A stretch of 64,000 bases of DNA from Accumulibacter sp. (GTDB lineage Bacteria; Pseudomonadota; Gammaproteobacteria; Burkholderiales; Rhodocyclaceae), in contig JACKLW010000010.1 of NCBI GenBank assembly GCA_024235715.1, positions 1 to 64,000 on the forward strand. The letters are read 5' to 3'. This document shows, one piece after another, positions 16,664 through 26,474 of the stretch (position 1 is its first letter; each line of letters starts with the position of its first letter). Below the pieces are notes generated by a model. It had not been told where the DNA came from. It did no database searches and saw only the letters and a list, made by a program, of their open reading frames with translations. The position numbers were made by a program, and so were the translations under genes.

Positions 16664-16701
16664 GACGCGAAACAGGCAGCCCCGGCTGCCTGTTTCGCGT
16701 C
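16664..16701. terminator. 18-bp stem bidirectional terminator between efp and nagZ
   Basis: GACGCGAAACAGGCAGCC (16664-16681) is perfectly complementary to 16684-16701, with only two bases between the arms. It lies between the convergent genes efp and nagZ and touches the nagZ stop codon (16700-16702). There is no T-run on either side, but its symmetry and position fit a shared terminator. Confidence 0.7.
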
Positions 16702-17737
16702 AGGCGGACAGACGCCGCGCTGCGCCGACGCCCGCCCGGTAGCGCGCTTCCTCTTGCAGCTTTGCCCAATCGACAGCGCCGCTCACCGGACGCAGGCGCT
16801 CGACCCGCGCGGCGCGCCGCGGATCGGCGACGGGCTGCCAGCGCTCGAGCAGATCGCCGACCGATTCCGGCGTATTGCACACCAGCAGCATGTCGCAACC
16901 GGCGTCCCAGGCCGCCGTGCAGCGTGCGACGATGTCGCCGGCGACGCTGGCCCCGGCCATCGACAGGTCGTCGCTGAAAATGACGCCGTCGAAGCCGAGT
17001 TCCTTACGCAGAAAGTCTATCCAGACCGGCGAGAAGCCGGCTGGCCGAGGGTCGACCTGCGGATAGATGACGTGCGCCGGCATCACCGCATCGAGGCGCA
17101 GCCGGCGATAGGGTTCGAGGTCGGGCGCCAGTTCATCCAGCCGGCGCGTATCGACCGGCAGGTCGACGTGCGAATCGGCCGCGACCCAGCCATGACCGGG
17201 GAAGTGCTTGCCGCAGGCGGCCATGCCGGCGCGGCGCAGGCCGGCGATGAAGGCCGCCGCCAGTGCGACCACCACTGCCGGATCGCCGTGCAGCGAACGG
17301 TCGCCGATGACGCTGCTGCGCCCCCAGTCGAGGTCGAGCACCGGCGTAAACGACAGGTCTACGCCGCGTGCGCGGAGCTCGGCGGCCAGGACATAGGCCA
17401 GCTCGCCAGCCGTGCTCAGCGCAGCCTGCGGCTTGCGCTCCCACAGCTCGCCGAGACGGCGCATTGCCGGCAGCTGCGTGAAACCTTGCCGGCAGCGCTG
17501 CACCCTGCCCCCCTCGTGGTCGATGGCAATCGGCAGCGACGGCGAACGCAGGGCGTGCACCTCGGCGGTCAACCGCTCGAGTTGCTGCGGCGACCGGTAA
17601 TTGCGGGAAAAGAGGATCAGGCCGCCGACCAGCGGATGACACAGGCGCTGCCGCTCGAGCGCCGACAGGCTGAGGCCCTCGACGTCGATCATCAGCGGTC
17701 CGAGAGGCAGTTCGATGGGGGCGCCGATGACCTTCAT
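16700..17737 (-). CDS. nagZ: Beta-N-acetylhexosaminidase (GH3)
   Basis: A 345-aa cytoplasmic GH3 enzyme that removes N-acetylglucosamine from anhydro-muropeptides in cell-wall recycling. Family motifs are present: IDHEGGRVQR, the catalytic His loop KHFPGHGWVAADSHVDLP, and the nucleophile region FSDDLSMAGA. Length matches NagZ. The ATG overlaps the acpS stop (ATGA). It is the last gene of the long lepA-to-nagZ minus-strand series. Confidence 0.96.
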   Translation of the reverse strand: MKVIGAPIELPLGPLMIDVEGLSLSALERQRLCHPLVGGLILFSRNYRSPQQLERLTAEVHALRSPSLPIAIDHEGGRVQRCRQGFTQLPAMRRLGELWERKPQAALSTAGELAYVLAAELRARGVDLSFTPVLDLDWGRSSVIGDRSLHGDPAVVVALAAAFIAGLRRAGMAACGKHFPGHGWVAADSHVDLPVDTRRLDELAPDLEPYRRLRLDAVMPAHVIYPQVDPRPAGFSPVWIDFLRKELGFDGVIFSDDLSMAGASVAGDIVARCTAAWDAGCDMLLVCNTPESVGDLLERWQPVADPRRAARVERLRPVSGAVDWAKLQEEARYRAGVGAARRLSA

Positions 17738-18114
17738 GCCTGCTCCAGGATGACGAAAGCGACGGCGTAGTCGGTCTCGTCGCTGATCGAGAGGTGGGCA
17801 AGCAGCCGGCGCTGTGCGAGGTGTTCGGCGAGCACCGCTGCGTACTCGAACAAGGGGCGGCCCAGCGCATCGTGGGCGACGCCGATGTTCGGCATGGTCG
17901 CCGGCGTCGCCAGGCCGATTCCGAGCGCTTTGCCGAAGGCTTCCTTGGCGGCAAAACGCTTGGCAAGGAAGCGCCCCGGTTGCCGCGTGCCGGCAAACTC
18001 GGCGCGTTCCTGCGGCGACAGCAGTTTATCCACCGCGCGCTGCCCGTGCCGCTCGTAGAGCGCGCCGAGGCGGGCGACGGCGACGATGTCGGTACCGATG
18101 CCGGCGATCATCAT
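17734..18114 (-). CDS. acpS: Holo-[acyl-carrier-protein] synthase
   Basis: A 126-aa enzyme that transfers 4'-phosphopantetheine from CoA to apo-ACP. The AcpS motifs [12 protein letters not shown] near the N-terminus (metal-binding Asp) and [18 protein letters not shown] are both present, as is the C-terminal [15 protein letters not shown]. The start at ATG 18114 overlaps the pdxJ TGA by four bases (ATGA), and the stop overlaps nagZ in the same way. Its substrate AcpP is encoded at 30798-31034. Confidence 0.96.
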   Translation of the reverse strand: MMIAGIGTDIVAVARLGALYERHGQRAVDKLLSPQERAEFAGTRQPGRFLAKRFAAKEAFGKALGIGLATPATMPNIGVAHDALGRPLFEYAAVLAEHLAQRRLLAHLSISDETDYAVAFVILEQA

Positions 18115-18875
18115 TGCGCCGCCGGCAACTGCGCCTGTGCTTCGCGCATCAGGCGCTTCATTTCGCGCACCGCCTCGCGCAGGCCGACGAACACCGCCCG
18201 GCTGATGATCGCATGGCCGATGTGCAGTTCCCGGATGCCGGCAAGCCGCGCCACCGGCTGGACGTTGAAGTAGTTGAGCGCATGTCCGGCGTTGAAGCGC
18301 ATGCCGAGACACAGCGCCGACTCGCCGGCCTGCCGGATCTTGTCGATTTCGGCCAGCACCGCCGGACTTTCCGGATCTCGTCCCTGGGTATAAAAGGCAT
18401 GCGCATACGGACCGGTATGGATCTCGCAGACGCGCGCACCGATGCGCGCCGCGGCCTCGACCTGCGCCGGGTCGGCGTCGATGAAGACGCTGCTGATGAT
18501 GCCGGCGTCCGTCAGCCGGGCCACGGACTCGCGCAGTTCGCCCTCCTGGGCGAGCACGTCAAGCCCGCCTTCGGTGGTCACTTCGTGGCGGCCTTCGGGC
18601 ACCAGCATGGCCATCTGCGGCTTGACACGACAGGCAATGGCAATCATCTCGTCGGTCGCTGCCAGTTCGAGATTGAGCTTGATCTGCGCCAGGTCGCGCA
18701 GCTTTTCGACGTCGGCGTCCTGAATGTGTCGTCTGTCCTCGCGCAGGTGGATGGTGATCCCGTCGGCGCCGCCGAGGTGCGCCTCGACCGCGGCCCAGAC
18801 CGGATCCGGCTCATAGGTGCAACGCGCCTGCCGGATCGTCGCCACATGGTCGATGTTGACGCCAAGTTCGATCAT
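18111..18875 (-). CDS. pdxJ: Pyridoxine 5'-phosphate synthase
   Basis: A 254-aa TIM-barrel enzyme that condenses 1-deoxyxylulose 5-phosphate with 3-amino-2-oxopropyl phosphate in DXP-dependent vitamin B6 synthesis. It starts [17 protein letters not shown] and contains [31 protein letters not shown] and the HTGPYAHAF stretch, all PdxJ hallmarks. The length is typical. It overlaps recO upstream and acpS downstream by four bases each, as in the conserved pdxJ-acpS pair of proteobacteria. Confidence 0.97.
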   Translation of the reverse strand: MIELGVNIDHVATIRQARCTYEPDPVWAAVEAHLGGADGITIHLREDRRHIQDADVEKLRDLAQIKLNLELAATDEMIAIACRVKPQMAMLVPEGRHEVTTEGGLDVLAQEGELRESVARLTDAGIISSVFIDADPAQVEAAARIGARVCEIHTGPYAHAFYTQGRDPESPAVLAEIDKIRQAGESALCLGMRFNAGHALNYFNVQPVARLAGIRELHIGHAIISRAVFVGLREAVREMKRLMREAQAQLPAAQ

Positions 18876-19588
18876 AGTTCCTGTAGCTCCCTGAAAATCC
18901 GTCGGCTGGCAAGGCGCCTGCCGCCCGTGTAGTGGCCGATCAGCGTGCGCATCAGCTGCTTGGCTTCGGCCAGCGAGCGCGGATCGGAGAAGTCCTCGCG
19001 CGCCAGATCGATCAGCGTCCTGCCGCTGACCGCAAGCGCCGAGTCCCCCGCGGCCGTCAACCGTACCGGCCCACGCTCGATCTCGTAGCCATAGTGCGCG
19101 CTGCTGTCAACCGTCACACCGTCGGCATCGGTGTCGAGCGTCAGGCCGTACCCCAGTTCCTGCAGCAGCGCGCGCTCGAAGCAGCGCAGATCCGACTCCT
19201 GCGCGCCGTCGGAAAAACGACGCAGGGTTGCGGCATAGACCCCGAACAGACGCACATGCGCATCCTCGCGCGGCAACAGGTGCATCAGCAACTCGTTGAG
19301 ATAGTAGCCGCAAAAAAGCGACTTGCCGGCCAGCAGCGGCTGTCCCCCACGCCATTCGGCTTTCATCAGCGTCTGTACCTCGCCGCGGCCTGCCCAGGCG
19401 ACCTCGAGCGGCTGGAAGGCCAGAAGAACGCCGCGCAGCACCGATCGTGGCCGCCGCGCGCCACGCGCAAGCAAGGCGACGCGACCAAAATCGCGGGAAA
19501 AGACATCGACGATCAGGCTGGTTTCGCTGTAGGGGTAGGCGTGCAGCACGAATGCCGGCTGAGCATCGACCTTGTGCCGCTGATTCAC
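18872..19588 (-). CDS. recO: DNA repair protein RecO
   Basis: A 238-aa RecFOR-pathway protein that helps load RecA on SSB-coated DNA. The N-terminal OB-fold has the family pattern ([47 protein letters not shown]), and the helical C-terminal half follows. No zinc-finger Cys cluster is visible, which is common in beta- and gammaproteobacterial RecO. It follows era after 48 bp. Confidence 0.93.
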   Translation of the reverse strand: MNQRHKVDAQPAFVLHAYPYSETSLIVDVFSRDFGRVALLARGARRPRSVLRGVLLAFQPLEVAWAGRGEVQTLMKAEWRGGQPLLAGKSLFCGYYLNELLMHLLPREDAHVRLFGVYAATLRRFSDGAQESDLRCFERALLQELGYGLTLDTDADGVTVDSSAHYGYEIERGPVRLTAAGDSALAVSGRTLIDLAREDFSDPRSLAEAKQLMRTLIGHYTGGRRLASRRIFRELQEL

Positions 19589-19636
19589 GTCCCGGCCCGC
19601 TCGACGGCCAGCAACCCGCTCATTGCCTGCCCTGCC

Positions 19637-20521
19637 CTATTCGTAGCCAAGGCTCTTGAGCAACTGCGCGTCGTCGGCCCAACCCGAATTGACCTTGACA
19701 AACACTTCCAGGAACACCGGGCCGCCAAACATCCGCTCCATGTCCTGGCGCGCCTCGGAGGCGATGCGCTTGACTACCTCACCGCCCTTGCCGATGACGA
19801 TCGACTTGTGTCCGGCGCGGTCGACAACGATCGCAGCGCTGATGCGGCGTAGCGGACCGTCGACGACGAAGCGCTCGATCTCTACCGTCGCGCCATAGGG
19901 CAACTCGTCGCCGATCAGACGAAAGAGCTTCTCGCGAATGTACTCGGCGGCCAGGAATTTCTCGCTGCGATCGGTGATCTCATCCTCGCCGAAAAGGAAC
20001 TCCTCGTTCGGCAGATACTTGCGCACCTCGCCGAGCAGCGCGTCGAGTTGCGCCCGCCGCGTCGCGCTCACCGGAACGATCGCCGCGAACTCACCCTCGC
20101 CGGCCAACTGTGTCAGATACGGCAGCAGTTCGGCCTTGTTCTTGATCTGGTCGATCTTGTTCACCACGATGATCAGCGGGCAGCCGTCGGGCAACAGCTT
20201 GCGCACGGCCCGGTCGCGGTCGTCGAAACGACAGGCCTCGACGACAAAAAGGACCAGGTCCACCTCGGCAAGCGCCTGCTTTACGCCGCGGTTCATCGTC
20301 TGGTTGAGCGCATTGCTGTGCCTGGTCTGGAAGCCCGGCGTATCGACAAAGACATACTGCGCATCGCCTTCGGTGAGGATGCCCATGATGCGATGCCGGG
20401 TTGTCTGCGCGCGGCGCGAGACAATGCTGACCTTCTCGCCGATCAGCGCATTGAGCAGCGTCGACTTGCCGACATTGGGGCGGCCAACAATGGCGATCTG
20501 CCCGGAGCGCACTTCACTCAT
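19637..20521 (-). CDS. era: GTPase Era
   Basis: A 294-aa GTPase that binds the 3' end of 16S rRNA during 30S maturation. G1 is GRPNVGKSTLLN, the G2 region is TTRHRIMGI, G3 is DTPGF, and G4 is NKIDQ. A C-terminal KH domain covers about residues 200-290 (IVIGKGGEVVKRIASEARQDM). The GTG/ATG start region overlaps the rnc stop by four bases, preserving the near-universal rnc-era order. Confidence 0.97.
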   Translation of the reverse strand: MSEVRSGQIAIVGRPNVGKSTLLNALIGEKVSIVSRRAQTTRHRIMGILTEGDAQYVFVDTPGFQTRHSNALNQTMNRGVKQALAEVDLVLFVVEACRFDDRDRAVRKLLPDGCPLIIVVNKIDQIKNKAELLPYLTQLAGEGEFAAIVPVSATRRAQLDALLGEVRKYLPNEEFLFGEDEITDRSEKFLAAEYIREKLFRLIGDELPYGATVEIERFVVDGPLRRISAAIVVDRAGHKSIVIGKGGEVVKRIASEARQDMERMFGGPVFLEVFVKVNSGWADDAQLLKSLGYE

Positions 20522-21192
20522 GATCCCGGCACCGCCGCCAGCGCACGCTCGGCGGCCACCTGTTCGGCCGCCCGTCGCGTCGCGCCGCTTCCTTCGCTGC
20601 GAATCTGCAGCGCGTCGACGACGCAGGACACCGTGAAGCGCTGCGCGTGCGCCTCGCCCTCGGTAGCGGTCAGCGCATACTGCGGCAAGGCCAGGCGTCG
20701 ACCCTGCAGGTACTCCTGCAAGCGCGTCTTGGCGTCCTTGATCGCCTGGCCTCCGGGAGTCGTTTGCTCGAGCATGCCCCGATACAGGCGGCTGATGACC
20801 TCGCTGGCCGCCTCGAAGCCGCCATCCAGCCAGACCGCGCCGAACAGGGCCTCGAGCGCGTCCGCCAGGATCGACGGGCGTTGCTGACCACCGCTCTTCT
20901 GCTCCCCCTCGCCAAGACGCAGAGCATCACCGAGCGAGAGAGCCAGAGCCTGCTGGTGCAGGCTGTCCTGGCGTACGAGGTTGGCCCGCAGCCTCGACAG
21001 GTCACCTTCGGGAAGGGTCGGAAAGCGCTCGAACAGGCGGCGCGCAATGACTGCATTGAGAATGGCGTCACCGAGAAACTCGAGCCGCTCGTTATGCGGC
21101 GAACAATAACTGCGGTGCGTCAGAGCCGTCTGCAGCAGTTCGCGATCCAGGAACTTGTAGCCGAATGCGCGCTCGAGTCTGGAGTCGCTCAT
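20518..21192 (-). CDS. rnc: Ribonuclease III
   Basis: A 224-aa double-strand-specific endoribonuclease that processes rRNA precursors and structured mRNAs. The catalytic signature HNERLEFLGDAILN is intact, the second acidic cluster (ILADALEALFGAVWLD) is present, and a C-terminal dsRNA-binding domain covers about residues 155-224. It overlaps both the DUF4845 gene upstream and era downstream by four bases. Confidence 0.97.
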   Translation of the reverse strand: MSDSRLERAFGYKFLDRELLQTALTHRSYCSPHNERLEFLGDAILNAVIARRLFERFPTLPEGDLSRLRANLVRQDSLHQQALALSLGDALRLGEGEQKSGGQQRPSILADALEALFGAVWLDGGFEAASEVISRLYRGMLEQTTPGGQAIKDAKTRLQEYLQGRRLALPQYALTATEGEAHAQRFTVSCVVDALQIRSEGSGATRRAAEQVAAERALAAVPGS

Positions 21193-21554
21193 TGCCCCAG
21201 GTCGCGTGCCGACGCCGAGTTCTTGAAGTCGATCAGAAGACTGACATTGGCGACCAACGGAATCCGCCTCTCGTAGGCGAAAGCGACGAAGACCTCGCCG
21301 TCCTGCTTGTAGACATCCAGGTCGGCCGGCCCAAGGGTCTTGATGTGCTCCACTTCGGCATACTGGCCATAGGCGTGCCGGATCTCGGCAACCGTCTTGC
21401 CGGACGACTGCCCGGCAACCGCCTTGATCGCGTGGCTGATCTTGTAATACTCGATGACTTCCGGAAGCACCCGGATGACCAGTATCGCGACCAGGGCAAT
21501 CACGACGCCCCAGACCAGCAGGACTGAAAGTGCTAAACCACGCTGACGCTGCAT
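21189..21554 (-). CDS. DUF4845 single-pass membrane protein
   Basis: A 121-aa protein with an N-terminal hydrophobic segment (LALSVLLVWGVVIALVAILVIRV) and a small C-terminal domain. This is the DUF4845 protein commonly found between lepB and rnc in betaproteobacteria. Its function is unknown; its fixed position next to the signal peptidase suggests an envelope role or a pseudopilin-like fold (inference). It lies 12 bp downstream of lepB and overlaps rnc by four bases. Confidence 0.88.
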   Translation of the reverse strand: MQRQRGLALSVLLVWGVVIALVAILVIRVLPEVIEYYKISHAIKAVAGQSSGKTVAEIRHAYGQYAEVEHIKTLGPADLDVYKQDGEVFVAFAYERRIPLVANVSLLIDFKNSASARDLGQ

Positions 21555-21566
21555 AGCCTGCGCTCC

Positions 21567-22355
21567 TTACTTGAACGAGCCGATCCGTTTGAGATCACTG
21601 AAATTCAACCAGATGAAGAAAGCCTTGCCGACGATGTTTTCTTCCGGAACGAAGCCCCAGAAACGACTGTCGCGACTGTTGTCGCGATTGTCGCCCATCA
21701 CGAAATACGTGGCCGGCGGCACCGTGCAGATCACACCCTCACTATTGTAGGAGCAGTTCTGGCGATTCGGGAATTGCGCAGGGTGCGGAACGTACGCTGG
21801 CGCATCCTGATCGGTGAGCATTCGATGCTCTCCCTCACCGAGTTTTTCGATGAATTGCTGCGAGTAGAACAGCCGTTCCGGGTGCAGATAATCGGGAAGT
21901 TCCTCTACCGGAACGGCTTGCCCATTGATCGTCAGCCGCTTGTTCTGGTACGCCACCCTGTCACCGGGGATGCCGACCACCCGCTTGATATAGTCGAGCG
22001 ACGGATCCTCCGGATAGCGAAAGACCATCACGTCGCCACGCTGCGGACTGTTGAGGTCGATGATCTTCCAGTTGGCGACCGGCAGGCGAATGCCATAAGT
22101 GTACTTGTTGACGAGAATGAAGTCGCCGACCAGCAGCGTCGGGATCATCGAGCCCGACGGGATCTTGAACGGCTCGACGATGAAGGAACGCAGGACGAAG
22201 ACGACCAGAATCACCGGAAAGAAACTAGCCCCGTATTCGACCCACCACGGCTCGCTGGCATCCGCCGCGCGGCGCCTGCGGAAGACCAGTGCATCGGCCG
22301 CCCAGAAGGCGCCGCTGAGCAGCAGAAGAATCAACAGGATCAATGCGAAATTCAC
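21567..22355 (-). CDS. lepB: Signal peptidase I
   Basis: A 262-aa inner-membrane enzyme that cleaves Sec and Tat signal peptides. Two N-terminal hydrophobic segments (ILLILLLLSGAFWAADALV and FFPVILVVFVLRSFIV) precede the catalytic box with the serine (KIPSGSMIPTLLVGDFILVNK). The Lys general base lies in DYIKRVVGIPGDRV, and the C-terminal signature is YFVMGDNRDNSRDSR. It is 15 bp downstream of lepA, the classic lepA-lepB pairing. Confidence 0.97.
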   Translation of the reverse strand: MNFALILLILLLLSGAFWAADALVFRRRRAADASEPWWVEYGASFFPVILVVFVLRSFIVEPFKIPSGSMIPTLLVGDFILVNKYTYGIRLPVANWKIIDLNSPQRGDVMVFRYPEDPSLDYIKRVVGIPGDRVAYQNKRLTINGQAVPVEELPDYLHPERLFYSQQFIEKLGEGEHRMLTDQDAPAYVPHPAQFPNRQNCSYNSEGVICTVPPATYFVMGDNRDNSRDSRFWGFVPEENIVGKAFFIWLNFSDLKRIGSFK

Positions 22356-22370
22356 TGGTTCACTCCCTTT

Positions 22371-24161
22371 CTACTTGCCGACACGCAACACAGCAAGGAA
22401 AGCCTCCTGTGGAATCTCGACCGATCCGACCTGCTTCATGCGCTTCTTCCCCGCCTTCTGCTTTTCCAGCAGTTTCCTCTTGCGCGAGATGTCTCCGCCA
22501 TAACACTTGGCGAGCACGTCCTTGCGCATTGCCTTGACGTTCTCACGGGCGATGATGTTCGCGCCGATGGTCGCCTGGATGGCGACATCGTACATCTGGC
22601 GCGGGATCAACTCACGCATCTTGGCCGCCAGTTCACGCCCACGGTAGACCGAGTTGCTGCGATGCAGAATGACCGACAGCGCATCGACCTTCTCGCCGTT
22701 GATCAGAATATCGAGCTTGACGACGTCCGACGCCCGGTATTCCTTGAATTCGTAGTCGAGCGAGGCATAACCACGCGAGACGGATTTCAGGCGGTCGAAG
22801 AAATCCATCACCACTTCGGCCATCGGCATCTCGTAAACCAGCTGCACCTGGCGACCGTGATAGGTCATGTCGACCTGATTGCCGCGCTTCTGGTTGCAGA
22901 GCGTGATGACATTGCCCAGGTAGTCCTGCGGGACGAAGACGGTAATCGTGATGATCGGTTCGCGGATTTCCTCGGTCTTCGACAGTTCCGGCAGCTTGGC
23001 CGGGTTTTCGACCTGAACGACGTTCCCGTCGCGCAGGAGGACTTCATAGACGACTGTCGGTGCGGTGGTGATCAGGTCCTGGTCGAACTCGCGCTCGAGA
23101 CGCTCCTGGACGATCTCCATGTGCAGAAGGCCAAGGAAACCGCAGCGAAAGCCAAAGCCGAGCGCCTGCGAGACCTCGGGTTCGTAACGCAGGGAAGCGT
23201 CGTTCAGCGTCAGCTTCTCGAGTGCCTCGCGCAGCGAATCGTACTGATTGGACTCCACCGGATAGAGGCCCGCGAAGACCTGCGACTTGATTTCCTTGAA
23301 CCCCGGAAAAGCGTTCGCAGTCGGCCGCTCAGAAAGGGTGACCGTATCGCCGACCTTGGCTGCCTGCAGTTCCTTGATCCCCGAAATGATGTAGCCCACC
23401 TCGCCGGCGCGCAAGGCGTCGCAGGGCACCGCTTTGGGAGTAAAGACGCCGACCTGGTCGCAGAGGTGCGTTGACCCGGTGGCCATCAGGCGTATCTTGT
23501 CTTTCGGTCGCAGCGTGCCGTCGAAGACACGCACCAGCATCACCACGCCAACGTAGTTGTCAAACCAGGCATCGATCAGCAAGGCTTTCAGCGGCGCCGC
23601 CGGGTCACCCTTGGGTGCGGGAATACGCTCGATGATCGCCTCGAGAACATCCTCGACGCCGAGGCCGGTCTTTGCCGAGGTCAGCACCGCGTCGCTGGCG
23701 TCGATGCCGATCACATCCTCGATTTCCTGGCGCGCCTTGTCGGGCGTCGCGGACGGCAGATCGATCTTGTTCAGCACCGGCATGACATCGACGCCAAGCT
23801 CGATGGCCGTGTAGCAGTTGGCGACGGTCTGCGCTTCGACGCCTTGCGATGCATCGACGACCAGCAGCGCCCCCTCACACGCGGAAAGCGAGCGCGAAAC
23901 TTCATAGGAGAAGTCAACGTGCCCCGGCGTGTCGATCAGGTTCAGGTTGTAGGTCTCACCGTTGCGTGCCAGGTACCGAAGTGCCGCTGTCTGGGCCTTG
24001 ATGGTGATCCCGCGCTCGCGCTCGATGGCCATCGAGTCCAGCACCTGCGCCTCCATCTCGCGATCGGAAAGGCCACCACAAAGATGGATGATGCGGTCCG
24101 CAAGCGTCGACTTGCCGTGATCGATGTGAGCGATGATGGAAAAATTGCGGATGTGTTGCAT
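22371..24161 (-). CDS. lepA: Elongation factor 4 (LepA)
   Basis: A 596-aa translational GTPase implicated in back-translocation and ribosome assembly. The G-domain has [33 protein letters not shown] and NKIDLPSA. The LepA-specific C-terminal domain ends with [26 protein letters not shown]. The full length is normal. A strong terminator lies only 39 bp upstream of the ATG, so how lepA is transcribed is not obvious from the sequence. Confidence 0.98.
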   Translation of the reverse strand: MQHIRNFSIIAHIDHGKSTLADRIIHLCGGLSDREMEAQVLDSMAIERERGITIKAQTAALRYLARNGETYNLNLIDTPGHVDFSYEVSRSLSACEGALLVVDASQGVEAQTVANCYTAIELGVDVMPVLNKIDLPSATPDKARQEIEDVIGIDASDAVLTSAKTGLGVEDVLEAIIERIPAPKGDPAAPLKALLIDAWFDNYVGVVMLVRVFDGTLRPKDKIRLMATGSTHLCDQVGVFTPKAVPCDALRAGEVGYIISGIKELQAAKVGDTVTLSERPTANAFPGFKEIKSQVFAGLYPVESNQYDSLREALEKLTLNDASLRYEPEVSQALGFGFRCGFLGLLHMEIVQERLEREFDQDLITTAPTVVYEVLLRDGNVVQVENPAKLPELSKTEEIREPIITITVFVPQDYLGNVITLCNQKRGNQVDMTYHGRQVQLVYEMPMAEVVMDFFDRLKSVSRGYASLDYEFKEYRASDVVKLDILINGEKVDALSVILHRSNSVYRGRELAAKMRELIPRQMYDVAIQATIGANIIARENVKAMRKDVLAKCYGGDISRKRKLLEKQKAGKKRMKQVGSVEIPQEAFLAVLRVGK

Positions 24162-24200
24162 GAACCTCGTGTCGGCGCCGCTTCGACCGCGCCGCCCCTG

Positions 24201-24227
24201 AAAAAAAGGGTGCCGGAGGGCACCCTT
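24201..24227 (-). terminator. Rho-independent terminator after the sigma-E operon
   Basis: On the minus strand a 9-bp stem AAGGGTGCC/GGCACCCTT with a 4-nt loop is followed at once by a run of seven T. This is the best intrinsic terminator in the window. It ends the mucD/glutaredoxin transcript 26 bp after the glutaredoxin-like stop and 39 bp before the lepA ATG. Confidence 0.88.
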
Positions 24228-24253
24228 GGTCGAACTGCCTGAAGGCGCGGATT

Positions 24254-24505
24254 CTAGCCGATTTCGTTCAAATAATCACGGACTTTGCTGACATCGAGGA
24301 AGTAGTGGCAAAGCTCGCGGCCTTCATGCAGCAGCACCGGGACCAATTCGTCGTAGCGCGCTTCGAGCGCTGCATCGGCGTCGACGTCGACCACTTCGAC
24401 CTCGACGCCGAGGTCCGTCGCCAATTGTCCCAGCGCCTTTTCCATGTCCTGGCAAAGATGACAGTAGCGACGCGAAACCAGCGTCAGTCTCGTCACCTGC
24501 TTCAC
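24254..24505 (-). CDS. Glutaredoxin-family protein
   Basis: An 83-aa thioredoxin-fold protein. The active-site-like CHLC motif is in [15 protein letters not shown], followed by [30 protein letters not shown], with the cis-Pro loop (VPVLL). It belongs to the DUF836/glutaredoxin-2-like group often found beside lepA in betaproteobacteria. It probably handles thiol-disulfide exchange in the cytoplasm; the partner is unknown. It overlaps the mucD stop by four bases and is the last gene of the sigma-E transcript. Confidence 0.88.
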   Translation of the reverse strand: MKQVTRLTLVSRRYCHLCQDMEKALGQLATDLGVEVEVVDVDADAALEARYDELVPVLLHEGRELCHYFLDVSKVRDYLNEIG

Positions 24506-25944
24506 TCGCCGCGCCTGCCCGGCAAACCCTTGATGGTAACGAAGGTCTGCACATCGTCACGGCGAACCAGGAGGGTCACGTTGGCCGCCCTGTCCAGACG
24601 CTCCAACAGCCGGTTGAACTGCTCGACACCCCTTATCTCGGTACTCTCGCCGCGCGAAATGATCGCCAGAATGACGTCGCCGGGTCGCAGTTCGGCTCGC
24701 GCCGGACCACTGCGGACCTCCTCGACAAGCAGCCCGCCATTGACCTTCAACTCGCGCTTCTGTTCGGCCGTAAGCTCCGCCACGACCAGACCGAGTCGAT
24801 TGGCGGCACGGTCGACTGGCTTGCCATTCCTGGGACCCCGGCTGGCAAGCTTTTCCTCCGCAATCTCGCCGACCACCACCGTCACCACCCGGCTCGTTCC
24901 GTTACGCCACAACTGCATCGTCACCTTGCTTCCCGGCCTGGTCGCAGCGACCATGCGCGGCAGATCGCTGGAACTGTCGACCACCTTGCCGTTGAATTTC
25001 AGGATCACATCGCCGGCCTCGACACCCGCCTGGTCGGCCGGCCCACCCGTTTCGACGGCGTTGACCGCTGCCCCCGTAGCCTCGCTCAAACCGAAGGACT
25101 CTGCAAGTTCCTTGCTCACCTCCTGAATGACAACGCCGATCCGACCGCGACTGACCTTGCCGGTTGCCCGCAGTTGGGACTGGACTTCCATTGCCACATC
25201 AATCGGAATGGCGAAAGAAATGCCCATGAAACCGCCGGACCGGCTGTAAATCTGCGAGTTGATACCGACCACTTCGCCCTGAAGATTGAACAGCGGCCCG
25301 CCTGAATTGCCCGGATTGACCGCTACGTCGGTCTGGATGAACGGCACGTAGTTCTCCTGCGGCAACGAACGCCCCTTGGCGCTCACGATACCCGCCGTGA
25401 CGCTGTTGTCGAAGCCAAACGGCGAACCAATGGCAACCACCCACTCACCAACCCTGAGCGTGTTCGGGTCACCGAAACGCACGCTTGGCAAGGACGTCGC
25501 ATCGATCTTGATCAAGGCCACATCGCTGCGCCTGTCGGCGCCGATCACCCGCGCCTTGAACTCGCGCTTGTCGGTCAGGCGGACGAGGATCTCGTCCGCA
25601 GCCTCGACGACGTGTGCATTGGTCAGGATGTAACCATCGGCACTGACGATGAATCCGGACCCGAGAGAACGGCTCTGGAACTCGCGCGGCGCCCCGGGGA
25701 AGCCGGGCATTCCGGGCTGGCGAGGGATGAAGCGCCGGAAGAACTCGAACATCGGATCGTTTTCATCGAACGGAAACGGCTGTTCGGCGCGCCCGCCTCT
25801 ACGGATGGACTGCGTCGTACTGATATTCACCACTGCCGGCCCCTGCTGCTCGACCAGCCCGGTGAAGTCGGGCAGCCCGCGATTTTCGGCCTGCGCGAAC
25901 AGCGCAAACCCGGCAAGGAAGAAAGCTGCGAACAAGTGTCTCAT
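24502..25944 (-). CDS. mucD: Periplasmic serine endoprotease DegP/MucD-like
   Basis: A 480-aa HtrA-family protease for misfolded envelope proteins. The start at ATG 25944 is fixed by a strong AGGAGGTG and a signal peptide of about 19 residues ending FAQA. The trypsin-like triad is His111 (TNAHVVEA), Asp141 (RSDVALI) and Ser214 (GNSGGPLF). Two PDZ domains follow (about residues 265-365 and 385-475). It is part of the rpoE operon, as expected for a sigma-E stress protease; in Pseudomonas MucD also restrains the sigma-E homologue AlgU. The open frame upstream of 25944 has no supporting features. Confidence 0.95.
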   Translation of the reverse strand: MRHLFAAFFLAGFALFAQAENRGLPDFTGLVEQQGPAVVNISTTQSIRRGGRAEQPFPFDENDPMFEFFRRFIPRQPGMPGFPGAPREFQSRSLGSGFIVSADGYILTNAHVVEAADEILVRLTDKREFKARVIGADRRSDVALIKIDATSLPSVRFGDPNTLRVGEWVVAIGSPFGFDNSVTAGIVSAKGRSLPQENYVPFIQTDVAVNPGNSGGPLFNLQGEVVGINSQIYSRSGGFMGISFAIPIDVAMEVQSQLRATGKVSRGRIGVVIQEVSKELAESFGLSEATGAAVNAVETGGPADQAGVEAGDVILKFNGKVVDSSSDLPRMVAATRPGSKVTMQLWRNGTSRVVTVVVGEIAEEKLASRGPRNGKPVDRAANRLGLVVAELTAEQKRELKVNGGLLVEEVRSGPARAELRPGDVILAIISRGESTEIRGVEQFNRLLERLDRAANVTLLVRRDDVQTFVTIKGLPGRRGE

Positions 25945-26024
25945 GGCGAACAACACCTCCTGAATGTTCACTGGGTATCGGAAGATGATCGACACGTCCG
26001 ATCTGGGGACGGCCGGAGCAAAGG

Positions 26025-26474
26025 TCAAGACCGGATCGATGGCTGGAAACGTGGGTCGGCGGCGTCACGCCGTTGGGCGCGCCGCAAGCTCAGCCAACCG
26101 ACCAGCAGGCCGGCCGCAGCACCTCCGATAGCGCCGCCCTCATCGGCCAGGCTTGACCCGAGCAGCGCCCCGAGCAGCAGCGCCAGCCAGGGGAAAGCAT
26201 AGGCGTAAAGCGCACTGCGCCCGAGCGAGCCCTCGACAAGTCGCAGGCACACGTGTTCGCCGACAGCACGCCTGTCCGGGTTGGGCACGCGGAAGGTGCG
26301 CGGCTTCCTGCACAACAGCCTGGCCAGGTTGTTGCCGCCACAGCCACCTGTCTCCCGGCAGCGGCCGCAACCGCTTTCGTCCATGCGGATCAGGGCATGC
26401 TCGCCATCGACGGCAGCCACGGTCCCCCACGCGGAAGTCGTTGATCGCCCATTGCCGGCCACACGCTCGCTCAT
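26025..26474 (-). CDS. rseC: RseC/MucC family sigma-E regulator
   Basis: A 149-aa inner-membrane protein. The N-terminal Cys-rich motif (CGRCRETGGCGG, then LLCRKPRTF) and two adjacent hydrophobic helices (SALYAYAFPWLALLLGALLG and GGAIGGAAAGLLVGWL) are the RseC/MucC hallmarks. RseC modulates sigma-E signalling and, in related systems, reduction of SoxR-type iron-sulfur proteins. Its ATG overlaps the stop of the 53-aa RseA-like ORF (ATGA), which decides the start at 26474. It is 80 bp upstream of mucD. Confidence 0.9.
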   Translation of the reverse strand: MSERVAGNGRSTTSAWGTVAAVDGEHALIRMDESGCGRCRETGGCGGNNLARLLCRKPRTFRVPNPDRRAVGEHVCLRLVEGSLGRSALYAYAFPWLALLLGALLGSSLADEGGAIGGAAAGLLVGWLSLRRAQRRDAADPRFQPSIRS

